Shown piece by piece: positions 1 through 5,820 of a DNA stretch of 9,322 nt. The DNA comes from Pseudomonadota bacterium (GTDB taxonomy: Bacteria > Pseudomonadota > Gammaproteobacteria > UBA5335), in the NCBI GenBank assembly GCA_002862965.1, contig PKCW01000304.1, positions 1 through 9,322 of the forward strand, written 5' to 3'. How positions within the stretch are numbered: the stretch's first letter is position 1; each line of letters begins with the position of its first letter. A program made the position numbers and the translations under genes. The notes beneath the pieces were generated by a model. That model saw nothing but the letters and a program-made list of their open reading frames with translations, had not been told where the DNA came from and made no database searches.

Positions 1-507
1 ATGGGTGCGCAGCAGCAGCCCCGCATCCACATAGAAAGTGTCATGCATTGCACGGGCCGGGTGCTGTTCCGGGATATTGAGGGCGGTGAAATTGTAGTGA
101 TCGGTCTCGATCTCCGGGCCCTCGGCCACGGTGAACCCCATCGATGCAAACAGGGAGGCGATCCGTTCCAGGGTCCGGGTCACCGGATGCAGACTGCCTC
201 GCGGCATGCCGACGCCCGGGAGGCTGACATCGATTCGCTCGGCCGCCAGGCGGCGCGCCAGTTCATCCTGCTCCAGCGACTCCCGACGCAGCCGGTAGGC
301 CTCCTGAATGCGATCCTTGGCGGCGTTGATCTCCTGACCGGCGGCAGCCCGCTGCTCGGGAGGCAGATCGCCCAAGGCCTTGAGTTGAGCAGTCAGCTCA
401 CCCTTGCGCCCCAGCAGACGCACCCGGACCTGCTCGAGCTCGGCCACATCCCGCGCCGCATGCAGGTCAGTCAGTGCCGATTCCACAAAGGCGCTCAGTC
501 CGCCCAC
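1..507 (-). CDS. pheS: Phenylalanine--tRNA ligase alpha subunit, N-terminal part (runs off the left edge)
   Basis: PheS is the catalytic subunit of the (alpha-beta)2 enzyme that charges tRNA-Phe in the cytoplasm. About 169 codons are visible. The N-terminal coiled-coil tRNA-binding region carries VRVRLLGRKGELT. The linker to the class II core has RIDVSLPG and LHPVTRTLERI, and the core begins with FTVAEGPEIETDHYNF and ALNIPEQHPAR. These match E. coli PheS almost block for block. I prefer GTG at 507: it aligns with the E. coli start (VGGLSAFV against MSHLAELV) and has a GAGG Shine-Dalgarno 5 nt upstream. Two in-frame ATGs at 531 and 528 would add 7-8 residues but have no ribosome site. It follows rplT by about 100 nt, with a strong hairpin between them. 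pheT is expected just beyond the left edge. Identification is firm; the start is less so. Confidence 0.95.
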   Translation of the reverse strand, partial: MGGLSAFVESALTDLHAARDVAELEQVRVRLLGRKGELTAQLKALGDLPPEQRAAAGQEINAAKDRIQEAYRLRRESLEQDELARRLAAERIDVSLPGVGMPRGSLHPVTRTLERIASLFASMGFTVAEGPEIETDHYNFTALNIPEQHPARAMHDTFYVDAGLLLRTH

Positions 508-546
508 AACCACCTCACCGCGCTTCATCATGCACAGGAACGACAA

Positions 547-574
547 GGGGGAAAGCCCGAAACCGCTTTCCCCC
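547..574 (-). terminator. Perfect 10-bp hairpin between rplT and pheS, candidate terminator/attenuator
   Basis: GGGGGAAAGC (547-556) pairs without mismatch with GCTTTCCCCC (565-574) around an 8-nt loop. In the minus-strand transcript the stem is followed by UUGUCGUU, a broken U tract, so it could be a partial intrinsic terminator setting the ratio of pheS to ribosomal-protein message. In E. coli an attenuator with a Phe-rich leader peptide sits in this position. No such peptide is visible here, so leader-peptide attenuation is not supported. The hairpin and its position are seen directly; its function is inferred. Confidence 0.55.
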
Positions 575-590
575 TCCCATGATCAGCCCA

Positions 591-607
591 CGGGGCTCGA
601 CGCCCCG
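591..607 (-). repeat. Small GC hairpin just after the rplT stop
   Basis: CGGGGC (591-596) and GCCCCG (602-607) form a 6-bp stem with a 5-nt loop, eight bases past the rplT stop. There is no U tract after it. It may protect the 3' end of an rplT message or fold beside the larger hairpin at 547-574. A stem this short and GC-rich could also be chance. Confidence 0.25.
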
Positions 608-614
608 GTCGGGC

Positions 615-974
615 TCAGACCGTCAGACTGGCCTTCGCCTGCTCCGCCAGCCTGGCAAAGCCGGGCTTGTCGTTCACCGCCAGATCGGCGAGCACCTTGC
701 GATCGATCTCGATGCCGGCCGTATGCAGGCCATGAATCATGCGGCTGTAAGACAGCCCGCACTCACGGGCGGCCGCATTGATGCGCACGATCCACAGACC
801 GCGAAAATCACGCTTGCGCACCCGCCGGTCGCGGTAAGCGTACTGCCCCGCCTTGATGACGGCCTGCTTGGCAACGCGGTAGACGCGACTGCGCGCACCG
901 TAATAACCCTTGGCCTTGTCGAGCACCTTGCGGTGCCGGGCGCTGGCCGTGACGCCCCGTTTGACTCTCGGCAT
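615..974 (-). CDS. rplT: 50S ribosomal protein L20
   Basis: This 119-residue protein has the usual bL20 length. It begins [10 protein letters not shown], continues with [25 protein letters not shown] (about residues 13-37) and the block [19 protein letters not shown], and ends in the globular C-terminal domain. L20 binds 23S rRNA early in large-subunit assembly. In E. coli it also represses translation of rpmI-rplT by binding its own mRNA. The ATG at 974 has a GGGAGGAT Shine-Dalgarno at a good distance (983-988) and lies only 15 nt after the rpmI stop, so the two are probably translationally coupled. The TGA stop is followed by two hairpins before pheS. No anomaly is seen. Confidence 0.98.
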   Translation of the reverse strand: MPRVKRGVTASARHRKVLDKAKGYYGARSRVYRVAKQAVIKAGQYAYRDRRVRKRDFRGLWIVRINAAARECGLSYSRMIHGLHTAGIEIDRKVLADLAVNDKPGFARLAEQAKASLTV

Positions 975-989
975 TTCACCATCCTCCCA

Positions 990-1187
990 TCAAAGATAAG
1001 GCAGCAAGCGGTTCAGCGCTTGGACATCCTGCGCCGCCACCTGGACATGCGGCCGCAGATCGCGTTTGCGCTTGCGCGATTTCTTGGTGAGGATGTGGTT
1101 CTTGTAGGCGTGGCCTCGTTTGAAGCCACCGCCCCCGGTGCGGGCAAATCGCTTGGCCGCGCCGCGGTTGGTCTTGAGCTTGGGCAT
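990..1187 (-). CDS. rpmI: 50S ribosomal protein L35
   Basis: This 65-residue basic protein has the bL35 pattern. It starts [14 protein letters not shown], has the [16 protein letters not shown] core and the [11 protein letters not shown] basic stretch, and ends LNRLLPYL. It is a component of the large ribosomal subunit. The ATG at 1187 has GGAG (1194-1197) 6 nt upstream. It sits 42 nt after infC and 15 nt before rplT, the conserved infC-rpmI-rplT order. In E. coli this gene is the entry point of L20 autoregulation through an mRNA pseudoknot. I could not recognise that structure here by eye. Confidence 0.98.
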   Translation of the reverse strand: MPKLKTNRGAAKRFARTGGGGFKRGHAYKNHILTKKSRKRKRDLRPHVQVAAQDVQALNRLLPYL

Positions 1188-1205
1188 AATGCACTCCGCG
1201 ATTGG

Positions 1206-1221
1206 TGATGCGCTGATGCGC
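1206..1221 (-). repeat. Tandem 8-bp direct repeat in the infC-rpmI spacer
   Basis: The octamer TGATGCGC occurs twice in direct succession (1206-1213 and 1214-1221). This fills 16 of the 42 bases between the infC stop and the rpmI start. It could be part of a translational control structure for rpmI or simple slippage. I see no further support for either. Confidence 0.3.
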
Positions 1222-1229
1222 TGTCTGCG

Positions 1230-1748
1230 TTACTTCTTCTTCGGGGCCAGCATCATCACCATGAGACGACCTTCCAGCCGTGCATCCTGCTCCACGACGG
1301 CGTATTCGGCCAGATCGGTGCGGAGGCGGTCGAGCAATTCCCGACCCAAGTCCTGATGCTGCATTTCCCGACCCCGAAAACGCAGGGTCACTTTGGCTCT
1401 ATCGCCATCATTCAGGAACCGGATCAGGTTGCGCAGCTTGACCTGATAGTCCCCATCGTCCGTTCCCGGACGGAATTTGATTTCCTTGATCTGGGTCAGC
1501 TTCGTCTTTCGCTTGGCTGCCTGTTGCGACTTGTTTTTCTCGAAAGCAAACTTGCCGTAATCCATGATCCGGCAAACCGGCGGCTCCGCGTTGGGCGACA
1601 CCTCGACCAGATCGAGACCGCTTTCCTGGGCGAGCTGGATGGCTTCGCGACGGTACAGGATCCCGATTTGTTCACCGGCGTCGTTGATGACGCGAACCCG
1701 CGGCGCTGCAATCTCATCATTGCGCCGAGCTAATTTTTCCGCAGCGAT
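1230..1748 (-). CDS. infC: Translation initiation factor IF-3, starting at AUC
   Basis: IF-3 binds the 30S subunit, keeps 50S away and proofreads the start codon and initiator tRNA. The N-domain carries RRNDEI, the [14 protein letters not shown] helix region and [23 protein letters not shown] Lys-rich linker leads to the C-domain with [27 protein letters not shown] and RFRGREM, ending LAPKKK. An ATC at 1748 gives 172 residues. The frame upstream is closed by the thrS TGA (1752-1754). No ATG, GTG or TTG occurs until a GTG at 1601, inside the conserved N-domain. ATC has GGAGG (1757-1761) 8 nt upstream. E. coli infC uses AUU, and IF-3 represses it by rejecting that codon, so the same loop is likely. 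The family call is certain; the start is well supported. Confidence 0.97.
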   Translation of the reverse strand: MAAEKLARRNDEIAAPRVRVINDAGEQIGILYRREAIQLAQESGLDLVEVSPNAEPPVCRIMDYGKFAFEKNKSQQAAKRKTKLTQIKEIKFRPGTDDGDYQVKLRNLIRFLNDGDRAKVTLRFRGREMQHQDLGRELLDRLRTDLAEYAVVEQDARLEGRLMVMMLAPKKK

Positions 1749-1761
1749 TTCTCAGTCCTCC
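1746..1761 (-). promoter_or_regulatory. infC ribosome site and noncanonical AUC start
   Basis: The Shine-Dalgarno GGAGG (1757-1761) lies within the last three thrS codons, 8 nt ahead of the ATC at 1746-1748. The thrS stop TGA falls between them. A near-ideal ribosome site paired with a start codon that IF-3 discriminates against is the known design for IF-3 autorepression in E. coli. Arrangement is seen directly; regulation is inferred from the family. Confidence 0.8.
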
Positions 1762-3674
1762 AGTTTCACCGCCAACACCGCCGGGCTCGTCGGAACACGT
1801 TCCGCGAACTCGGCCAGCGTCATCACCCCCAGGTCTTCACCCGCCAAGGTCCGTACTGCCACGGTCCCGGACTCCATCTCCCGATCGCCCGTCACCAGCA
1901 AAAAAGGAACTTTCTGGAGCGTGTGTTCGCGGATTTTAAAGCCTATCTTTTCATTCCTCAAGTCGGCCATGGCGCGAACGCCCTGATTTGACAGGGATTG
2001 CGCTATCTCTGTCGCATAGCCCTGCGCGCGATCGGTGATGTTCATCACCACGACCTGAACGGGCGCGAGCCAAACCGGAAGGGCGCCGGCGTGATGTTCG
2101 ATCAGGATGCCGATGAAACGCTCGAGCGAGCCCAGGATCGCGCGGTGCAGCATGACCGGCACGCGGCGCGTGTTGTCCTCGGCGACGTATTCGGCGCCCA
2201 ATCGCTCCGGCATCGAAAAGTCGAGCTGGATGGTGCCGAGCTGCCACACCCGCCCCAGACAATCCTTGAGCGCAAATTCGATCTTGGGCCCGTAGAACGC
2301 GCCTTCCCCCGGCTGCAGGCGATAGGCAAGGCCCTTGGCGGACAAGGCATTGGCCAAAGCCGTTTCGGCCCGATCCCATTGTGCCTCGCTGCCGACGCGC
2401 GCCTCGGGCCGGGTCGACAGCGCGATGCTGATGTCCTCGAAGCCGAAGGCGTCATAGACCTGGAACACCAGATCGATAAAGGCGGCCACTTCGCCCTGGA
2501 CCTGCTCTTCGGTGCAGAAGATGTGCGCATCGTCCTGCACGAAATGGCGCACGCGCATCAGCCCGTGCAGCGCCCCCGAGGGCTCGTTGCGATGGCAGGA
2601 ACCGAATTCGGCCATCCGCAACGGCAGTTCCCGGTAGCTGCGCAGGCCGTGATTGAAGATCTGCACATGGCAGGGGCAGTTCATGGGTTTGACGGCGTAC
2701 TCGCGCTCTTCGGAGAGCGTCGTGAACATCGCCTCCTTGAACTTCTCCCAATGCCCGGACCGTTCCCAGAGGCTGCGATCGACGACTTGCGGCGTGTTGA
2801 CTTCCTGGTAGCCGTTGCGGCGCAACAGCGCGCGGATGTAGTCCTGAACCACGGTATAGATGCGCCAGCCCTTGTCGTGCCAGAACACCATCCCCGGCGC
2901 TTCTTCCTGCAGATGGAACAGGTCCAGCGCCTTGCCGATGCGGCGATGGTCGCGCTTTTCGGCTTCCTCGAGGCGCTTCAGGTAAAGGTCGAGCGATTTG
3001 CGGTCCGGCCAGGACGTCCCGTAGATGCGCTGGAGTTGACGATTGCGGGCATCGCCGCGCCAGTAGGCCCCGGCGAGCTTGGTCAGCTTGAAGGCACGCA
3101 AGAAACCGATATTGGGCACATGTGGCCCGCGGCACATGTCGATGTATTCTTCATGGACATAGAGCGCAACCTGCTCCTCGGCGGGGATGGCCGCGAGAAT
3201 CTCGACCTTGTAGGGCTCGCCCCGCTCCTCGAACACCCGGATCGCTTCATCGCGCGGCACGGGCTTGCGGATCACGTCATAGCGGTGGGCGGCAAGCTCG
3301 AGCATGCGCGCCTCGATGCGTTGCAGGTCTTCGGGAGTGAAGGGCCGCAGGTAGTCGATGTCGTAGTAAAAACCGTCCTCGACGACCGGGCCGATGGCCA
3401 TCCTGGCCTCGGGATAGAGCTGCTTGACGGCCTGGCCGAGCAGATGGGCGCAGGAGTGCCGCACCACGTCGATGCCCGCAGGGTCCTTGTCGGTGATGAT
3501 CTCGACGCGTGCGTCCTGCTCGACGGTCACGCACAGATCGATCTCGCGACCATCGACGCGGCCCGCGACGGCCGCCTTGGCCAAACCCGGACCGATATCC
3601 GCGGCAATTTGCGCCAAGGTCGGCGGCGCCTCGTAGTGTCGTCGGCTGCCGTCTGGGAGTGTGATCGTGGGCAT
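1752..3674 (-). CDS. thrS: Threonine--tRNA ligase
   Basis: This cytoplasmic class II synthetase charges tRNA-Thr and hydrolyses Ser-tRNA-Thr. Its 640 residues compare with 642 in E. coli. An N-terminal TGS domain (about 1-61) is followed by the editing domain with H73xxxH77 and C181xxxH185. The catalytic core has the three zinc ligands in place: C333 (MNCPCH), H384 (DDAH) and H510 (VMLHRAI). The class II arginine motif is at RHFVQDD and the GSLERF motif at about 515-520. The C-terminal anticodon-binding domain (about 535-640) contains [13 protein letters not shown] and [17 protein letters not shown] 3674 has only a short AGG 6 nt upstream (3681-3683), just below a leader hairpin that may be a ThrRS operator. 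It reads directly into infC, whose ribosome site overlaps its 3' end. Confidence 0.99.
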   Translation of the reverse strand: MPTITLPDGSRRHYEAPPTLAQIAADIGPGLAKAAVAGRVDGREIDLCVTVEQDARVEIITDKDPAGIDVVRHSCAHLLGQAVKQLYPEARMAIGPVVEDGFYYDIDYLRPFTPEDLQRIEARMLELAAHRYDVIRKPVPRDEAIRVFEERGEPYKVEILAAIPAEEQVALYVHEEYIDMCRGPHVPNIGFLRAFKLTKLAGAYWRGDARNRQLQRIYGTSWPDRKSLDLYLKRLEEAEKRDHRRIGKALDLFHLQEEAPGMVFWHDKGWRIYTVVQDYIRALLRRNGYQEVNTPQVVDRSLWERSGHWEKFKEAMFTTLSEEREYAVKPMNCPCHVQIFNHGLRSYRELPLRMAEFGSCHRNEPSGALHGLMRVRHFVQDDAHIFCTEEQVQGEVAAFIDLVFQVYDAFGFEDISIALSTRPEARVGSEAQWDRAETALANALSAKGLAYRLQPGEGAFYGPKIEFALKDCLGRVWQLGTIQLDFSMPERLGAEYVAEDNTRRVPVMLHRAILGSLERFIGILIEHHAGALPVWLAPVQVVVMNITDRAQGYATEIAQSLSNQGVRAMADLRNEKIGFKIREHTLQKVPFLLVTGDREMESGTVAVRTLAGEDLGVMTLAEFAERVPTSPAVLAVKLED

Positions 3675-3691
3675 GTGCAGCCTGTACGCAG

Positions 3692-3716
3692 CGGTGACCG
3701 ATACGAAGGGCCACCG
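3692..3716 (-). promoter_or_regulatory. thrS leader hairpin with threonyl anticodon-like loop, candidate ThrRS operator
   Basis: In the minus-strand RNA, CGGUGGCC (3716-3709) pairs with GGUCACCG (3699-3692): eight pairs including one G-U. They enclose the 9-nt loop CUUCGUAUC. The inner seven bases, UUCGUAU, look like an anticodon loop with U33, CGU at 34-36 and A37; CGU is a threonine anticodon. The stem ends 17 nt before the thrS ATG, just upstream of the short Shine-Dalgarno. In E. coli, ThrRS represses its own mRNA by binding a leader hairpin with a CGU anticodon-like loop directly upstream of the ribosome site. The sequence and fold are seen; operator function is inferred. A second, acceptor-like hairpin as in E. 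coli is not evident. Confidence 0.55.
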
Positions 3717-3741
3717 GTGCGGGAATGGGGTGTGTTCGAAA

Positions 3742-3818
3742 TGGTAGGCGCGATTGGACTCGAACCAACGACCCCCACCATGTCAAGGTGGTGCTCTAAC
3801 CAACTGAGCTACGCGCCT
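3742..3818 (-). tRNA. tRNA-Val (anticodon GAC)
   Basis: A full 77-nt cloverleaf folds on the minus strand. The acceptor AGGCGCG pairs with CGCGCCT. The D arm is GCTC/GAGC. The anticodon stem CCACC/GGTGG has loop TTGACAT, with anticodon GAC at 3784-3782. The variable loop has 5 nt and the T arm is GTTGG/CCAAT with loop TTCGAGT. Discriminator A and an encoded CCA (3744-3742) close it. GAC reads the valine codons GUC and GUU. A strong promoter lies immediately upstream. thrS starts 67 nt downstream with no intrinsic terminator visible in between, so a tRNA-thrS co-transcript is likely. Confidence 0.97.
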
Positions 3819-3834
3819 GTATCGAAGGTGCGGG

Positions 3835-3863
3835 ATTCTAGCCGCTATCGCGCCCACTGGCAA
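3835..3863 (-). promoter_or_regulatory. Sigma70 promoter of tRNA-Val (and probably of the thrS operon)
   Basis: The -35 box TTGCCA (3863-3858, 5 of 6 consensus) and the -10 box TAGAAT (3840-3835, 5 of 6) are separated by exactly 17 bp. The -10 is followed by CCCGCACC, a GC-rich discriminator of the kind found at stringently controlled stable-RNA promoters. Transcription should start near 3828, about ten bases ahead of the mature tRNA 5' end. This is the best promoter match in the window and the only good one upstream of thrS. Confidence 0.8.
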
Positions 3864-3892
3864 CCCTGACCATGCAGGGGCGCGCCCGAAAG

Positions 3893-3908
3893 CCCGCGCC
3901 GACGCGGG
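3893..3908 (-). terminator. Candidate terminator after moeA
   Basis: CCCGCG (3893-3898) and CGCGGG (3903-3908) form a 6-bp stem with a 4-nt loop. In the minus-strand RNA it is followed by CUUUC. It lies between the moeA stop (3967) and the tRNA-Val promoter, where a transcript end is expected. The U tract is short, so termination may be weak. The rest of the 103-nt stretch between moeA and the promoter shows no gene. Confidence 0.4.
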
Positions 3909-3966
3909 TCCGCAAGCGTCGCCTCGGGCAGCAGCCGGTGAAGGCCGAAAAGCCGCAGCAGTCTCG

Positions 3967-5178
3967 TTACAGCGGCCAGACCTTGACCGCGGTGCCCGCG
4001 GCGAACGCCGTCTGTCCGGCGGGCAACTCGATCAGGCAGTCCGCCTGTGCCAAACCGCTCAGCATGGCCGAGCCCTGGGCTGGCAGCGGGACCACACCGC
4101 GGCCGCCGTCCGTCGAGGCGATCCATCGCCCACGCAGGAAGCTCGTTCGGTCCGCGCGATGGCGGACGGCTTCGCCAATCGACACAAGGAGGGTCAAGGG
4201 TTCGCGCGCAGGCAGTCCCGCCAGGCGCTGCACGACGGGCTCGACGAAAAGCCGGAACGTCACATAGGCCGAAACCGGGTTGCCAGGCAGCCCCATCAAC
4301 CAGCAATTGCCGAGACGTCCGAAAACGAGCGGACGGCCAGGCTTGACGGCAACACGCCAGAAATCGAGTTGGCCACGCTGGGCCAGCACGGGACGCACCC
4401 AGTCCGCTTCCCCCACCGACACCCCGCCGGTCACAATGACCAGGTCAAGGTCTGCGGTCTGTGCAAAGCGCGCCGAGAGTTGCTCGGGATCGTCGGGCAC
4501 GGTTCCCAGATCGCGCAGGCTCACGCAGGGTCGGGACAGCAGCGCCGCCAGCATGGGGCGGTTGCTGTCATACAGTTCACCCGACGCCAGCGAGGTGCCC
4601 GGCGGGCGCAGTTCCGATCCGGTCGACAACAGCCCGACCCGGACCGGCCGCGCGACCGTCACCGAGACCATCCCGAGGGCCGCGAGCAGCGCGATGACGC
4701 GAGCGTCGATCCGGCAACCTGCGCCGAGCATCTCCTCGCCGGCCGCGGCATCCTCTCCGGCCAGGCGCACATTGGCCCCTGCCGTGAGCGTCGCATCCAG
4801 CGTGATCCATCCCTCGTCCGCCTGCACGCGCTCCTGGGCGATGACGGTATCGGCGCCCGCAGGAACCACGGCGCCGGTCATGATGCGCGCGCAGGTTCCG
4901 GGCGCAACCGTCCCCGACCATGGCGCGCCGGCCAAGGCGCGACCCACAACCCGGAGCCGTCGTCCCGCCACGGCATCGTCCCCGCGCAGGGCATATCCGT
5001 CCAAAGCTGCGGCGTCCTCGCGCGGCAGTGCGGTCGGCGCATGAACCGGTCCGGCGAGTACCCGACCGTCCGCCTCGGCAAGCCCGATCCGCTCGACGCC
5101 CGCGACGGGGCCCACGGCGCCGAGCAGACGCAGGCGCGCCGCCTCGACGCTCAGATCCCGTGGATCATTCCCGGCCAT
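3967..5178 (-). CDS. moeA: Molybdopterin molybdenumtransferase
   Basis: MoeA inserts molybdate into adenylylated molybdopterin, releasing AMP. The protein has 403 residues, close to the 411 of E. coli. The N-terminal region carries LPREDAAALDGYA with D60, and a GED motif (141-143). The MoCF/MogA-like domain (about 178-320) has STGSEL, TGGVSVGEADWV (250-261), the KPGRP loop (279-283) and GLPGNPVS (297-303). The beta-barrel C-terminal domain ends at VKVWPL. The block usually DxSAMDGYA in this family reads DAAALDGYA, with the functional Asp kept. ATG 5178 overlaps the mobA end by 14 nt and has a GGTGAG-type ribosome site, so translation is probably coupled. It is the last gene of the moaA-mobA-moeA unit. 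It cannot be MogA, which lacks the extra domains. Confidence 0.96.
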   Translation of the reverse strand: MAGNDPRDLSVEAARLRLLGAVGPVAGVERIGLAEADGRVLAGPVHAPTALPREDAAALDGYALRGDDAVAGRRLRVVGRALAGAPWSGTVAPGTCARIMTGAVVPAGADTVIAQERVQADEGWITLDATLTAGANVRLAGEDAAAGEEMLGAGCRIDARVIALLAALGMVSVTVARPVRVGLLSTGSELRPPGTSLASGELYDSNRPMLAALLSRPCVSLRDLGTVPDDPEQLSARFAQTADLDLVIVTGGVSVGEADWVRPVLAQRGQLDFWRVAVKPGRPLVFGRLGNCWLMGLPGNPVSAYVTFRLFVEPVVQRLAGLPAREPLTLLVSIGEAVRHRADRTSFLRGRWIASTDGGRGVVPLPAQGSAMLSGLAQADCLIELPAGQTAFAAGTAVKVWPL

Positions 5179-5815
5179 CGGCGCTCACCGTGACGCGCCC
5201 CATCGCCATCGTCAATGCCGCCAGTTCCTCGGCGTCATTGGCACCCCGCAGGGCATGGGTCCAGCCCGCGACACCGGCATCCACCAGCGCCGGGCCTTGT
5301 GCCTGCACCCACGCGCCCAGGCGCCGGGTCTCGCCGGCAACCGCCGTGACCAGCACATCGGCGAGTGCTCGATGAATCAGCAAAAACGCCGGCTGCAGGC
5401 GCCCGGCGTCCTGAGCGGTCGCCAGCAACCGATCCTCGCCGCACGCCGCAGCGCCGAGAAGCGCGGCGAGATCGCGCGGCACGGCCGGGCTGTCCACCGG
5501 CGCCACCAGCAGCCATGGCGTTTCGATGCGGCGCAAGGCCGTGGCGATGCCGGCCAAGGGGCCCCGCCCGTCGGGCCAGTCATCGGCCAGGACACGATGA
5601 CCCAGGCGCGCATAGCGCTCGGAATCGCGGTTGGCGCTGATCCACACCTGTGAACTCTGGGCAGCCAGTCGATCGCACACATGCTGCACCAAGGCGCGCC
5701 CGCTCAACTGCGCCCATGCCTTGTCCACGCCGCCCCAGCGCCGGCTGCGCCCTCCGGCCAGAACGAGGCCGGTGATCTGAGTGCGCGCAATACCGGCGAG
5801 CGGAGGGGCGCTCAT
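5165..5815 (-). CDS. mobA: Molybdenum cofactor guanylyltransferase
   Basis: MobA couples GMP from GTP to Mo-molybdopterin, giving the guanine dinucleotide cofactor used by DMSO-reductase-family enzymes. The nucleotidyltransferase signature LAGGRSRRWGGVDK spans residues 19-32. A DDWPDGRGPLAGI block follows at 78-90, then the metal-binding Asp region APVDSPAVP with D108. The last reads CDTP in many relatives, so V107 and S109 are mild departures. I chose ATG 5815 (216 residues), 5 nt after the moaA stop and with GGCGG 9 nt upstream. A TTG at 5824 would overlap the moaA stop and add three residues. The 3' end overlaps moeA. A molybdopterin cytidylyltransferase (MocA) is less likely given the sequence of the GTP-site loop and the moeA/moaA context. 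Confidence 0.93.
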   Translation of the reverse strand: MSAPPLAGIARTQITGLVLAGGRSRRWGGVDKAWAQLSGRALVQHVCDRLAAQSSQVWISANRDSERYARLGHRVLADDWPDGRGPLAGIATALRRIETPWLLVAPVDSPAVPRDLAALLGAAACGEDRLLATAQDAGRLQPAFLLIHRALADVLVTAVAGETRRLGAWVQAQGPALVDAGVAGWTHALRGANDAEELAALTMAMGRVTVSADGRE

Positions 5816-5820
5816 GCGAC

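Noticed and set aside
515..580. Small frame (21 residues) across the rplT-pheS hairpin as a pheL-type leader peptide
   Set aside because: It has only two Phe codons, separated by Arg-Ala, no clear ribosome site at a proper distance, and it ends inside pheS.
1230..1601. infC starting at GTG 1601
   Set aside because: This would remove 49 conserved residues of the IF-3 N-domain, including RRNDEI, and it has no ribosome site comparable to GGAGG before ATC 1748.
3741..3770. Promoter for thrS inside the tRNA-Val 3' half (TTGGTT, 16 bp, TACCAT)
   Set aside because: Only 3 of 6 and 4 of 6 matches, and both are fixed by tRNA structure (T arm and CCA end).
1998..3869. 623-codon open frame on the plus strand opposite thrS
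   Set aside because: It is the complement of a certain thrS gene and runs across tRNA-Val. Its product matches no family I know, and long antisense frames are expected in GC-rich genes.
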